In this document: in pieces, positions 7,688 to 16,740 of the stretch
How positions within the stretch are numbered: the first letter of the stretch is position 1
How the letters are laid out: every line of letters begins with the position of its first letter
Origin: CBDCMJ01 sp965224325
GTDB taxonomy: Bacteria > Chloroflexota > Dehalococcoidia > Lucifugimonadales > UBA3495
Direction of reading: 5' to 3'
Assembly (NCBI GenBank): GCA_965224325.1
Contig: CBDCYT010000015.1
Location: 1 to 64,000, forward strand
Length of the DNA stretch: 64,000 nt
Notes under the pieces: generated by a model
The model's database searches: none
What the model was told of the DNA's origin: nothing
What the model saw: the letters and a program-made list of their open reading frames with translations, nothing else
Program-made: the position numbers and the translations under genes

Positions 7688-9478
7688 TTACTCAACGATG
7701 CGCAGGGCCAACTCCTCCAATTGAGCCGGAGTCACCGGCGCGGGGGAGGCGAATAGCAGATCGCTTCCGCTCTGCGTCTTAGGGAAGGCTATCACCTCTC
7801 GAATGGAGTCGGCGCCGGCCAGCATGGCTACCAGGCGGTCGATTCCGGGGGCGATGCCGCCATGGGGAGGCGTGCCGAATTCAAAAGCTTCTAGTATCTG
7901 CCCGAACCGCGCTTCGGTTTCCTCCGCGGTGTAGCCCAGTATGCTAAACACCTTCTCCTGGAGCTCTCTTCGGTGAATGCGAATGCTGCCGCTGGCCAGC
8001 TCCGACCCGTTGCACACTAAGTCGTAGGCTTTGGAGCCTACGGCGCTCAGATCGCCGCCATCTAGCATGTCCTCCTGCCCGTCGGCGGGGGAGGTGAAGG
8101 GATGGTGGGAGGACTCCCAACGCTTGTGCTCTTCATTCCATTCGAAGAGGGGAAACCGGGTGATGAAAGCGAAAGCCAGCTGGTCCTGGGCAGTAAGGCC
8201 CAAACGCTGACCCATGTGTTCCCGCATGATGCTTAGCCAGGAGTTAACGCCTTTGGCCGGTCCTGCCATTAACAAGATCAAGTCTCCAGGTCCTGCGTCC
8301 ATGCGGAGGGCGAGCTGCCGGCTCCACTCGGCAGGCATCCGCAGGCCGGCAGAGCAGAGGATGTCCTCTTGGGCCATGTCCTCCAACGGGCCTGCCCCTT
8401 GGAAGCGGAGATAGCTGAGGCCGCCTGCCCCAGCCTGCTTGGCGATCTCTTCCAGCTCGCGCAAGACGGACCCAGAAACGTGGGCTTGGCCGGGAACCGT
8501 GAAGCCCTTTACCATCCCGCCGCGGTCTATGCTGGTTAAGAATACCCGGAAGCTTGTTTCCTTCGCCAGGTCACTAACGTCCGACATCTCCATGCCAAAG
8601 CGCAAATCGGGCTTATCCGTGCCGTACAGGCTAAGCGCCCGTTCGTGAGTGAGCCTGGGAAAAGGTTTTATCAGCTTTTTCTCCGGCATCACGGACTCCA
8701 CCAGACCGCCGTACAGCTCCTCGGTCAACTGGAGCACGTCCTCTTCTTCGACGAAACTCATCTCCAAGTCTAGTTGGGTAAACTCCGGTTGACGGTCCGC
8801 GCGGAGATCCTCGTCCCGGAAACAGCGGGCAATTTGGAAGTATTTTTCCACGCCAGACACCATTAGCAGCTGCTTGAGTTGCTGCGGTGACTGCGGCAAG
8901 GCGTAGAAATTGCCCGGCTGAAGGCGGCTGGGGACCAGGAAATCCCGTGCCCCTTCGGGAGTGCTCTTGATCAGGATGGGTGTTTCAATCTCCAAGAATC
9001 CTTTGGCGTCCAGAAAATCCCGAATGAACTTCACAACCCGGTGCCGGAGCATCAGGTTGAACTGCATAGGCGGACGGCGCAGGTCAAGGTACCGGTATCG
9101 CAGGCGCAGACTTTCATCGGCCCCAGCGTCATCGCTGATATAGAATGGCGGGGTTAACGAAGGGTTGAGCACCGTCGCCTCATCGGCAACCACTTCGACG
9201 GCGCCGGTGGACATGCCGGGGTTCTCGCTGCCGGCCGGACGGCGGCACACCGTACCCTTGATTTGCACCACCCATTCAGACCGGAGCTGCTCCGCCACGG
9301 CGTAGGCCTCGGGGGAAAGCTCCGGATTCAAAACGACCTGCACCACACCCGATCGGTCCCGCAGGTCCACGAAGATGATTCCTCCGTGGTCTCGCCTGCG
9401 GCTTACCCAGCCGGCCAGCGTCTGGCGGCTGTCGATATGGACCTCTCTCAGGGAGCCGCAGTCCGCGGTCCTTAGCAC
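7688..9478 (-). CDS. Aspartate--tRNA ligase
   Basis: This 596-residue class II aminoacyl-tRNA synthetase of the bacterial AspRS type has an N-terminal OB-fold anticodon-binding domain (GWVSRRRDHGGIIFVDLRDR). The catalytic core carries motif 2 (the FRDEDLRADRQPEF segment) and the bacterial GAD insertion in the middle, and motif 3 (GIAPGIDRLVAMLAG) lies near the C-terminus. It charges tRNA-Asp with aspartate. In genomes that make Asn-tRNA indirectly it also mischarges tRNA-Asn, and which type this is cannot be decided here. The length is normal. It is transcribed leftward, apparently alone, from the promoter at 9521-9549. Confidence 0.97.
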   Translation of the reverse strand: MLRTADCGSLREVHIDSRQTLAGWVSRRRDHGGIIFVDLRDRSGVVQVVLNPELSPEAYAVAEQLRSEWVVQIKGTVCRRPAGSENPGMSTGAVEVVADEATVLNPSLTPPFYISDDAGADESLRLRYRYLDLRRPPMQFNLMLRHRVVKFIRDFLDAKGFLEIETPILIKSTPEGARDFLVPSRLQPGNFYALPQSPQQLKQLLMVSGVEKYFQIARCFRDEDLRADRQPEFTQLDLEMSFVEEEDVLQLTEELYGGLVESVMPEKKLIKPFPRLTHERALSLYGTDKPDLRFGMEMSDVSDLAKETSFRVFLTSIDRGGMVKGFTVPGQAHVSGSVLRELEEIAKQAGAGGLSYLRFQGAGPLEDMAQEDILCSAGLRMPAEWSRQLALRMDAGPGDLILLMAGPAKGVNSWLSIMREHMGQRLGLTAQDQLAFAFITRFPLFEWNEEHKRWESSHHPFTSPADGQEDMLDGGDLSAVGSKAYDLVCNGSELASGSIRIHRRELQEKVFSILGYTAEETEARFGQILEAFEFGTPPHGGIAPGIDRLVAMLAGADSIREVIAFPKTQSGSDLLFASPAPVTPAQLEELALRIVE

Positions 9479-9496
9479 GCGATTCTTCTCCCGAGT

Positions 9497-9530
9497 GACC
9501 CGATTTTATTAGACCCGATTTTATTAGACC
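9497..9530. repeat. 15-bp tandem duplication in the aspS promoter
   Basis: GACCCGATTTTATTA occurs twice in tandem (9497-9511 and 9512-9526), followed by a third GACC. On the minus strand this creates two TAATAAAAT boxes 15 bases apart, so aspS may have two alternative -10 elements. Confidence 0.85.
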
Positions 9531-9549
9531 ATTGACGCCTAGGATTCAA
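9521..9549 (-). promoter_or_regulatory. Candidate aspS promoter
   Basis: On the minus strand TTGAAT (9549-9544) is followed by 17 bases and TAATAA (9526-9521). It sits about 45 bases upstream of the aspS start and overlaps the 15-bp tandem duplication. Confidence 0.45.
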
Positions 9550-9667
9550 CGCTAGTCCCCCCGAACGATTTACCGTCAGCCTAACCTTATTCATTAACCG
9601 TGATTCCAATGGATTTCGATATTGGTGTATGCCAGAGCCCGGAGGTCTGGGTCTTTGGCCAGAGGGA

Positions 9668-11455
9668 TCACACCCCTGGGAATCGCTCAAAGATGTTTTC
9701 AAAAGGGCTAGCCTTGGGGGAGACCATATCGGCGAAGACCCCGGCCAGCTCATCGGGGTCGGTGACCGGCGGAAGGCACACGTTGTCCAAGCAGATATGG
9801 GCCAGGGCCGGAGGCTCCAAGTTTGCCGATAGTACCGGTTTGATATCCAGGTGGGGATACGAAAGCCGCCACGCTGCCTTCAACATGGCCAGCGTATCTG
9901 CGCCTTCCGGAGGGCCTTCGATGGTAATTTCCACCGGAGGGTTGAGCCAGAGGTCCACTGCCAGCCCGTAGCTGGCGGCGAACTCGCCGTGTTCCCGGTA
10001 GGTTTCAGCGAACCCGCTGATGGTGGCCTCCGCCAGCTCTCTGTAATCGCTATTTCTGGTAGCTTGGTTCAGCTTCATTAAGCCCATAGCTGCCGCTAGA
10101 TTTTCGGCCAAGGGCTTCTCCCGCACCTGCAGATAGCCTATTGCCTCTGGCTCCGCCTCGGTGTCGAAAAATCCCCCATTGGCTTCGTCAAAAAACCGGT
10201 CCACCATCTGAATGGTTACCGACTTGGCGCGCTCCAGATAGTGCTCGCTGGCGGTATAACTATGGGCGGCCAGCAGCGCGTTCAGAAGTTGAGCCCAATC
10301 GCCCAAGAAAGCCGGCCCATCGCTTGGTCCGTCGCCGGTGTAAACGTGGCTCAACGTTCCCGCTTGAGCGGCGTTATCCAAAGTTTGTAGTATCTCCAGG
10401 GCAGCAGCTTTCAGATTGGAGCGTCCCAACTGGCAGGATGCGGTCAGTAGCGTCGACACCGCTTGAGCGTTGGAAGCCGCATAACACGAGGGGTCTGCCG
10501 GTGGAGGGCAAGTTTCCCGGCGTGAGGAAAGGGGCAGGCTGAAATACTCGGAGTGCGCCCCTTGGCTGCCTCGAAAGTTGGAGGCGCCATGGTCCAACAG
10601 GTTAGCTTGGACGTAATCCAGGCAGCCCTCGGCCACCCTTCGATAGGAGTCGTCGTCCTGCAGCACCCAGGCGTCCGCATAGACCTGGGCCAGGTTCAGG
10701 TTGTCCTCCAACAGTTTTTCCCATTGAGTTTCCGACCAATCCGCCTTCGCGCAATGGCGAAAGAAACCACCCTCTTCGCTGTCGAATATGCCGCCTTGCG
10801 CCATACGGTCCAAGGTTTTCGTCAACATGGCCCGGTAGAAGTCCTCTCCGGTGGTGCGGACCAGGTGCGTCAAAAAGGCCAAAACCGGAGCGTTGGGGAA
10901 TTTAGGCTCTTCTCCGAACCCCCCATTCACCGGGTCGTATGCTCCGGCCACGCTTCTAGCGACCCGGTCCACCAATGCCGGAGTTATCTTGGGCCCGGCC
11001 TTTACCTTGGCTGCTTGTTCTTTGCGCAGGCGCAGTAGGTCGCGTGCGTGGTCGTACATGTCGGGCCGGTCTTCCTGATACGCTCGCTGCACCTCCATGA
11101 GCATGGCCAGAAACTGGTCCGGAGGCAAGTAGGTGGCGCCGGTGACGAGGCCGCCGTGGCCGGTGAGAAAAGCTGTGGTGGGCCACCCGCCGATGTTGTA
11201 GCGGGCGTTGATATCGGGACGATGATCACTATCCACTCTTACCGCCACGTAGTGCTCGTTGATAACCTGGCGCACGTCGGGGTCAGAGTATGAGGTTTCA
11301 TCCATGACGTGGCACCAGTAGCACCACACGGCGGAGATAGCCAGCAGGACCGGCTTGTGTTCCGCTTGGGCCTTAGCGAATGGGGCTGCGCCCCACGGAT
11401 GCCAGTTAATCTGGTGGGCCTGATTTGGATTGGGAGAGAATCTGAAATTATCCAA
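9668..11455 (-). CDS. DUF255 thioredoxin-domain protein, YyaL/SPATA20 family
   Basis: This 595-residue protein has an N-terminal thioredoxin-like domain with a redox CxxC (SAVWCYWCHVM, about residues 42-52) and the family segment ARYNIGGWPTTAFLT. A long all-helical region like an (alpha/alpha)6 barrel of the six-hairpin glycosidase superfamily follows (for example NGGFGEEPKFPN and GGFFDTE). No signal peptide is seen, so it is probably cytosolic. The biochemical role of the family is unsettled; thiol redox activity and a carbohydrate-active barrel have both been proposed. The protein is full length and transcribed alone, with a 190-base gap to aspS downstream. Confidence 0.9.
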   Translation of the reverse strand: MDNFRFSPNPNQAHQINWHPWGAAPFAKAQAEHKPVLLAISAVWCYWCHVMDETSYSDPDVRQVINEHYVAVRVDSDHRPDINARYNIGGWPTTAFLTGHGGLVTGATYLPPDQFLAMLMEVQRAYQEDRPDMYDHARDLLRLRKEQAAKVKAGPKITPALVDRVARSVAGAYDPVNGGFGEEPKFPNAPVLAFLTHLVRTTGEDFYRAMLTKTLDRMAQGGIFDSEEGGFFRHCAKADWSETQWEKLLEDNLNLAQVYADAWVLQDDDSYRRVAEGCLDYVQANLLDHGASNFRGSQGAHSEYFSLPLSSRRETCPPPADPSCYAASNAQAVSTLLTASCQLGRSNLKAAALEILQTLDNAAQAGTLSHVYTGDGPSDGPAFLGDWAQLLNALLAAHSYTASEHYLERAKSVTIQMVDRFFDEANGGFFDTEAEPEAIGYLQVREKPLAENLAAAMGLMKLNQATRNSDYRELAEATISGFAETYREHGEFAASYGLAVDLWLNPPVEITIEGPPEGADTLAMLKAAWRLSYPHLDIKPVLSANLEPPALAHICLDNVCLPPVTDPDELAGVFADMVSPKASPFENIFERFPGV

Positions 11456-12279
11456 CCGCGGTCCCGAACCCGTCCCTGGTGAGTTACTACGCTAAAAGGC
11501 CAACAGCTTTAAGCTGTCAGCCGTCAAGTGCTGCGGGCCCCGGCGTCCTCGACTTACTGTGAGGGCGGGAGGCTCTGGTAACGTTAGCATAGGGAACTGG
11601 GATTTTCAATTCTCTGGGAGTGGGCAGCGGGGCCTTTTCATTTTCCGGGCTGGCTCGCATGATTCTCGTCATTCCCGCGAGGTTTGTCCCCGACCTCGAT
11701 CGGGGAGCGGGAATCCATACAGCCTTGCCACCGGGAGTTTGTCATATGGCAGGGGGTAGTGGATTCCCGCGTTCGCGGGAATGACGGAAGGCGGGAATGA
11801 CGGAAGGCGGGAATGACGGAAGGCGGGAATGACGGAAGGCGGGAATGACGGAAGCGGGGGAATGACGGAAGAATGAAAAGGCACTGCTCCCCCGACCCAG
11901 GGCTATCGGATTTGGGCGAGTCGTTCTGTATTCAGGGTTAATCAATTCGTCATTCCCGCGAAACCCGTCATTCCCGCGAAAGCGGGAATCCAGAGACCTT
12001 TGCGACAGGAAGGCTGGCATTGGACAGACAGCCTTGGACTCCCCGACCCCGATCGGGGAGCGGGGAATCCATACAGCCTTGCCGCCGGAAGTTTGTCATA
12101 TGGCCGGGTGTAGTGGATTCCCGCTTTCGCGGGAATGACGGAAGGCGGGAATGTCGGCTTCTTTACCCCGGCTTTCGCCAAAGTCCAAAGACTGAGAAAA
12201 CCCGGCAGCATTTTACGCTAAGCTGGCTGTGGAGACCCGCGAGGATGCTTCCCAGAGATTGACCAGAGATTGAACTGAA
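11456..12279. repeat. Intergenic cluster of palindromic GC-rich repeats and a 16-bp tandem array
   Basis: Two copies of a block of about 100 bp (11698-11799 and 12051-12153) share a series of segments: gatcggggagcgg, gaatccatacagccttgcc, gtttgtcatatgg and tagtggattcccgc. Each ends in the palindrome TTCCCGC...GCGGGAA. The first runs into about six tandem copies of a 16-bp unit (aatgacggaaggcggg, 11780-11871). Further palindromes lie at 11949-11990. No gene is seen. Related repeats occur near 4464-4511, 49362-49575 and 56039-56140, so this is a dispersed genomic family. Confidence 0.85.
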
Positions 12280-15200
12280 TCAAGCGGTGGTTGGAACTGC
12301 CGTCGGGTGAGCTTCGGGAAACTCCGCACCGGGAGAGCGCCGCAGCAGCCTGCGAGCCTCGTCTAGCACCGGCTCGTCCCCCCTACCCCGATCCACCACG
12401 TTGCCATTCTCCAGGGAGCACATGGGAACCCCGTCCTTGAAGGCTACGCGGTTTCCCAAAACGCTGGGCACTTTTTCTCCGGGAGTGAGAATGCCCACCA
12501 GATTCAGGGGATCGCAAGCGGACACCACTAAACACTGGCCTGGGGAACCCCGGTTGCGGCGAGCGCGAAGCGCTTCCACCGCTTCCGGGAGCGCGAATTG
12601 TTCCCCGACAAACCCAGTGACAAAGCGGCCGCCTCGGATCTCTCCCCTGGATTCCAATTGGCGCAGCACCCGCACTAGGTCCCGCCAGCGGAGTGCTGCG
12701 GGCTCCCTGGCCAGCAATTCCGGGAAGAGGACCCCGTAACGGCGAAGGAGTTGCCGCACCCAAGGTTCCACCGAATCGGAGGCAGGGTTCATTGCTTCCA
12801 AGAGAGACCATCTGCTGTATCCGGACCGCCGCTGGCGCCCGGTGCGCCTTGACCTAGAGGCCTTATGGCCTCGCCCGGCATTACCATTGACCCGACTGCC
12901 AATTCGGCTGCGCAGCGGCTCCATACCGTCAGCGGTTACACGGCCAAGGGCCGCTAGCTGCCACATTGCTTCCTCCACGTGGGACGGTAGGCGATCGCCC
13001 GATGCGATGATTTCCGATAGGAAGGAGGCGCCCCGGCGGGAGAGAATAGCCAGCATCTCCTGAGGCCCCCCTGGCAAACAAGAGTTGCCGTCGTCGTGTT
13101 GCTCCAGCAACCATTCCAGAGATTCTCGCAGTGCGATGCTGATTGGAGTGGCCCGGGTGAGCGCCCCCTTGGCCGTCGAAAGACTCTTGTCGTCTCGGGG
13201 GCGGGATAGCCGGCCCCACACTACCTCGCCGCTCAGGCATAGGTGGTCCAAATATGCCGGCTTGTAATCCACCATGCGCGGCGCTAGAACCTCGCTTTCC
13301 AACGCTCCCGCCGCCACTTCGAAGCCCTGAAGCATCTCGATGTTGTCCAGAAGTCCGTCTTCTCCGTGGAGCTTGGCTATCGGCTCCATATGTTGCCACT
13401 GGAAGAGGAATCCAACAAACTCGGCGGGTGATACCGGCTCGATCTCTCGTCTAAGCCGGCCCAAGGTGGCGCGGTGAATTCGCGCCAAGATGCGCCTGTC
13501 GCAAAACTCCTCTTCTTCAACCCCCGGAGTGATGCGGCCCCGTAGTATGAGCCCCTCATTCTCGAGTTGGCCCAAGGCGAAGCTCACATCGGGATATTCC
13601 AAGCCCAACGCACCAGACAGCCCGGAGCAGGAGAATGGGCCGGAGCATTCCACCCATCCGCGGACTACAGACAACACCGCCTCCTCCTGTGGCATCAGCG
13701 CTTCCGCGCTACGGGCCCGTGGCGGCTCTAAAAAACCCTTGGGGAATGCGCTTACGGCCACGTCCAGTCTTTCGGCCGCGACCCAGGAAGGCGCCGGACC
13801 CGCCCCGCGCAGCAAATAGGCCCGGCCGGCGCTGGCCAGTTCGGCGAACCACTGCCTGAGCTGGTCTTGGTCCTGGTTTCTGCACAGCGCTTCACTTTCG
13901 GGCAATACCCCTAAAATCAAGAGAGCGTCGTGCAATTCATCTGCGTTCCTGATCCTAGGCCAAGCGATACGCGCTTCCTCCAGAATGGCGGCGGGGTCCA
14001 GGGAGGCCAGGTCTTTGGCGTCGTCGGGAAGAGCCCGGCGCAGAGATACAGCCCGGGCCCTGCGCTCCTCCAAGGGGGCGTCGTCGAGGAAGGCATAGGG
14101 CATAGCGTTTAAGATCTGATGGGCGAAAACCGAAGGTTGGACCGTGTCTCTGGCATAGACCTCGATCTCGTCCGTCTCCATGGATTCCAGAATCCGGCTC
14201 AGCCCTTCCAGGTCCATGGCTTCGGTCAGGCAGTCCCGCATCGTCTCGAAAGTTAAGGGATCGTCGGGAATGTCTATATAACCGGAAGCGGCATTGTCTT
14301 GGCAGGCAACTTGATCGGGGAAGACCGCGGCCAACAGGTCGTCCGAGCGCATACGGACGAGGGGCGCGGGCACCTTCCGTCCGCCGGAATGGCGCAACAC
14401 GGCCAGGGACCGGGTGGCGTTCCATCGCCATCTCGTGCCGAAAAGAGGCGCCTGCAGCACCGCCTGACGCAGCACTTGTTCCACCGTACGCTTGGCAACG
14501 TAGGTAAAAACTTCGCTCAAAGGGAAGGAAAGGTTGGGGCCCAGGGAAAGGTTGATGCCGTCATCGGTAGCTGAAGCTTGAAGCTCGAAGTCAAAATTGC
14601 GGCAAATCTGTTTTCGCAGGGCCAAACCCCAGGCTCGGTTTATCCGCGAGCCGAAGGGGGCGTGAATCACCAACTGCATGCCCCCACTGTCGTCGAAGAA
14701 CCGCTCCGCCACCACCCGCCGGCCCGTGGGAACCATGCCCAGCACTCGCTTTCCCTCCTCCAGGTAGGCCACAAGCTGACGGCTGGCTTCCTCTCCCACC
14801 CCGGCTTGTTGCATCACCCATGCTTGAGCGTCTTCGAGTCTGCTGGTCCGCTGGTCCACGCCGTCTCGCAGCGCCGTCACCTCGTCGCATAATTCCGGCG
14901 TCCTACCGGGAGCCTCGCCCAGCCAAAACGGGACCGAGGGCGATTGGCCCTGGGCGTCCTCCACCCGCACCTTGCCGCTTTCCACCCTTCTGATTTTCCA
15001 GGAGGTGTTGCCCAGCAGAAAAATGTCCCCGGCCAGGCTCTCGATGGCAAAGTCCTCGTTGACGGTCCCCACGAAGGTCTCCTCGGGATCGGCAATTACG
15101 TCGTAATCTGCGTTGTCCGGGATGGCCCCTCCGCTGGTCATGGACGCGATGCCGGCTCCACTGCGGGCCTTTACCCGGTGATTGACCCCGTCCCGGTGCA

Positions 15201-16617
15201 AGAAAGCGCCTCTGCGCCCCAACCGGGTTGCGAACCCTTGCGATAGGGCCTCCACGACCTGATCGAACCGTTCCCTAGGGAGTGCTCTATAGGGGTAGGC
15301 GCGGCGGCAAAGCTCAAACAAAGCGTCCTCGTCCCAGTCCTCCGGGACGCAGGCCGCCACGATTTGCTGAGACAGCACGTCCAATGGCCAGGGAGGAACT
15401 TTACGCGAGTCTAGATTGCCGTTGCGTATGCCCCTTAGGAGCGCGGTGCACTCCACCAATTCGTCTCTGGTCAAGGGGAAGAGGCGGCCCTTTGGCGTAC
15501 CCCCTACGGTGTGGCCCGAGCGGCCGACTCGTTGCAGGACTAGGCTGATGGACCTGGGAGAGCCCAGTTGGCACACCAAGTCCACTTGCCCTATGTCGAT
15601 ACCCAATTCCAGGGAAGCCGTCGCCACGCACACCTTCACTTGGCCGGCCTTTAGCTTTTCTTCCGCTGCCAGCCGGCTGGCCCGGGACAGGCTGCCGTGA
15701 TGCGGCGCCACCCAGTCTTCCCCCAGCCGTTGCGATAGCTGGTGGGCGACCCGTTCAACCATTCTCCGGGTGTTGCAAAACACCAGGGTGACGCCATGTT
15801 CCTTGGTCAAAGCCGCGACGGTGTCCAGCGTCTCCGCCCATAGTTCGTGGCTGGCGATGGGGCCCAACTCCGAGGAAGGCATGTGAAGGTCCAGGTCCAT
15901 AGCCCGGGTGTGGCCCGAATTTACGATCAGACACTCGGGCGTCCCGTCCGGCCGGATGTTGTCGCTGCCAACGAGCAGGCGAGCTGTTTCCTCGATGGGC
16001 CGTTGCGTGGCTGACAACCCGATTCTAGCAACGGGTTCTCTGGACAGGGCGCACAAACGCTCGACCGATAAGGTGAGGTGAGAGCCGCGCTTGTCGTCAG
16101 CCACAGCGTGAATCTCGTCCAGGATAATGGTTTTTACCTCGCTGAGGCCTGCCCGGCCGCTCTTGGAGGTTAGCAAGATGTAGAGAGACTCCGGGGTGGT
16201 GATAAGGATATGAGGCGGCTTTTTGGCCATCCTTTGCCGCTCCGACGGCTTGGTGTCTCCGGTGCGGACCGCGATTCGAATTTCAGGAAATGGTGTACCG
16301 GCAGCCTGGGCCAACTCCGAGATCTGATTCAGAGGGGCCATAAGATTTTTTTGGATGTCGTTGGAGAGGGCCTTGAGTGGGGAGACATACACCACCTGCG
16401 TGGCGTCTGGCAGGTCGCCTTGCATTCCCTTCCGGACCAGAGTGTCAATACACGTGAGGAACGCGGCGAGTGTTTTCCCTGAGCCAGTCGGCGCGGCGAT
16501 AAGAGTGTGGCGGCCCTGAGCGATGGCCGGCCACCCCTCGGCCTGAGCCTGGGTTGGCGACTCGAATTCGCTGCGGAACCACTCTTGGATGATAGGGTGC
16601 ATCGAGGAGAGAGGCAT
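12280..16617 (-). CDS. Lhr-type superfamily 2 ATP-dependent helicase
   Basis: The 1445 residues are typical of full-length Lhr-like helicases. Motifs include I AAPTGSGKT (about 39-47), II DEIH, III SATQRP and VI QRVGRSGH. The Lhr-specific winged-helix and beta-barrel domains follow (the VGTVNEDFAIESLAGDIF region). The very long C-terminal extension includes Trp/Arg-rich segments. Lhr proteins are 3'-5' DNA/RNA-DNA translocases linked to DNA repair. The start at 16617 is close to the family N-terminus (MHPIIQEWFRSEFESPTQAQ). It is transcribed leftward and diverges from the Nudix gene at 16741, with a 123-bp shared promoter region. Confidence 0.92.
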   Translation of the reverse strand: MPLSSMHPIIQEWFRSEFESPTQAQAEGWPAIAQGRHTLIAAPTGSGKTLAAFLTCIDTLVRKGMQGDLPDATQVVYVSPLKALSNDIQKNLMAPLNQISELAQAAGTPFPEIRIAVRTGDTKPSERQRMAKKPPHILITTPESLYILLTSKSGRAGLSEVKTIILDEIHAVADDKRGSHLTLSVERLCALSREPVARIGLSATQRPIEETARLLVGSDNIRPDGTPECLIVNSGHTRAMDLDLHMPSSELGPIASHELWAETLDTVAALTKEHGVTLVFCNTRRMVERVAHQLSQRLGEDWVAPHHGSLSRASRLAAEEKLKAGQVKVCVATASLELGIDIGQVDLVCQLGSPRSISLVLQRVGRSGHTVGGTPKGRLFPLTRDELVECTALLRGIRNGNLDSRKVPPWPLDVLSQQIVAACVPEDWDEDALFELCRRAYPYRALPRERFDQVVEALSQGFATRLGRRGAFLHRDGVNHRVKARSGAGIASMTSGGAIPDNADYDVIADPEETFVGTVNEDFAIESLAGDIFLLGNTSWKIRRVESGKVRVEDAQGQSPSVPFWLGEAPGRTPELCDEVTALRDGVDQRTSRLEDAQAWVMQQAGVGEEASRQLVAYLEEGKRVLGMVPTGRRVVAERFFDDSGGMQLVIHAPFGSRINRAWGLALRKQICRNFDFELQASATDDGINLSLGPNLSFPLSEVFTYVAKRTVEQVLRQAVLQAPLFGTRWRWNATRSLAVLRHSGGRKVPAPLVRMRSDDLLAAVFPDQVACQDNAASGYIDIPDDPLTFETMRDCLTEAMDLEGLSRILESMETDEIEVYARDTVQPSVFAHQILNAMPYAFLDDAPLEERRARAVSLRRALPDDAKDLASLDPAAILEEARIAWPRIRNADELHDALLILGVLPESEALCRNQDQDQLRQWFAELASAGRAYLLRGAGPAPSWVAAERLDVAVSAFPKGFLEPPRARSAEALMPQEEAVLSVVRGWVECSGPFSCSGLSGALGLEYPDVSFALGQLENEGLILRGRITPGVEEEEFCDRRILARIHRATLGRLRREIEPVSPAEFVGFLFQWQHMEPIAKLHGEDGLLDNIEMLQGFEVAAGALESEVLAPRMVDYKPAYLDHLCLSGEVVWGRLSRPRDDKSLSTAKGALTRATPISIALRESLEWLLEQHDDGNSCLPGGPQEMLAILSRRGASFLSEIIASGDRLPSHVEEAMWQLAALGRVTADGMEPLRSRIGSRVNGNAGRGHKASRSRRTGRQRRSGYSRWSLLEAMNPASDSVEPWVRQLLRRYGVLFPELLAREPAALRWRDLVRVLRQLESRGEIRGGRFVTGFVGEQFALPEAVEALRARRNRGSPGQCLVVSACDPLNLVGILTPGEKVPSVLGNRVAFKDGVPMCSLENGNVVDRGRGDEPVLDEARRLLRRSPGAEFPEAHPTAVPTTA

Positions 16618-16740
16618 GGAATAAGTTTAGCATAGCCGCCCCCGGAGGACGCTTCTCCGGCATGTGCTATACTCCTTGGCGCTTCGGGAGACGCGGGTCC
16701 TAAACTTTGCGCCGGCAGCAGTAATCGTCGGGAGGGAGAC

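Noticed and set aside
11780..11871. Tandem 16-bp repeats as a CRISPR array
   Set aside because: Units are contiguous without spacers, too short, and no cas gene is present.
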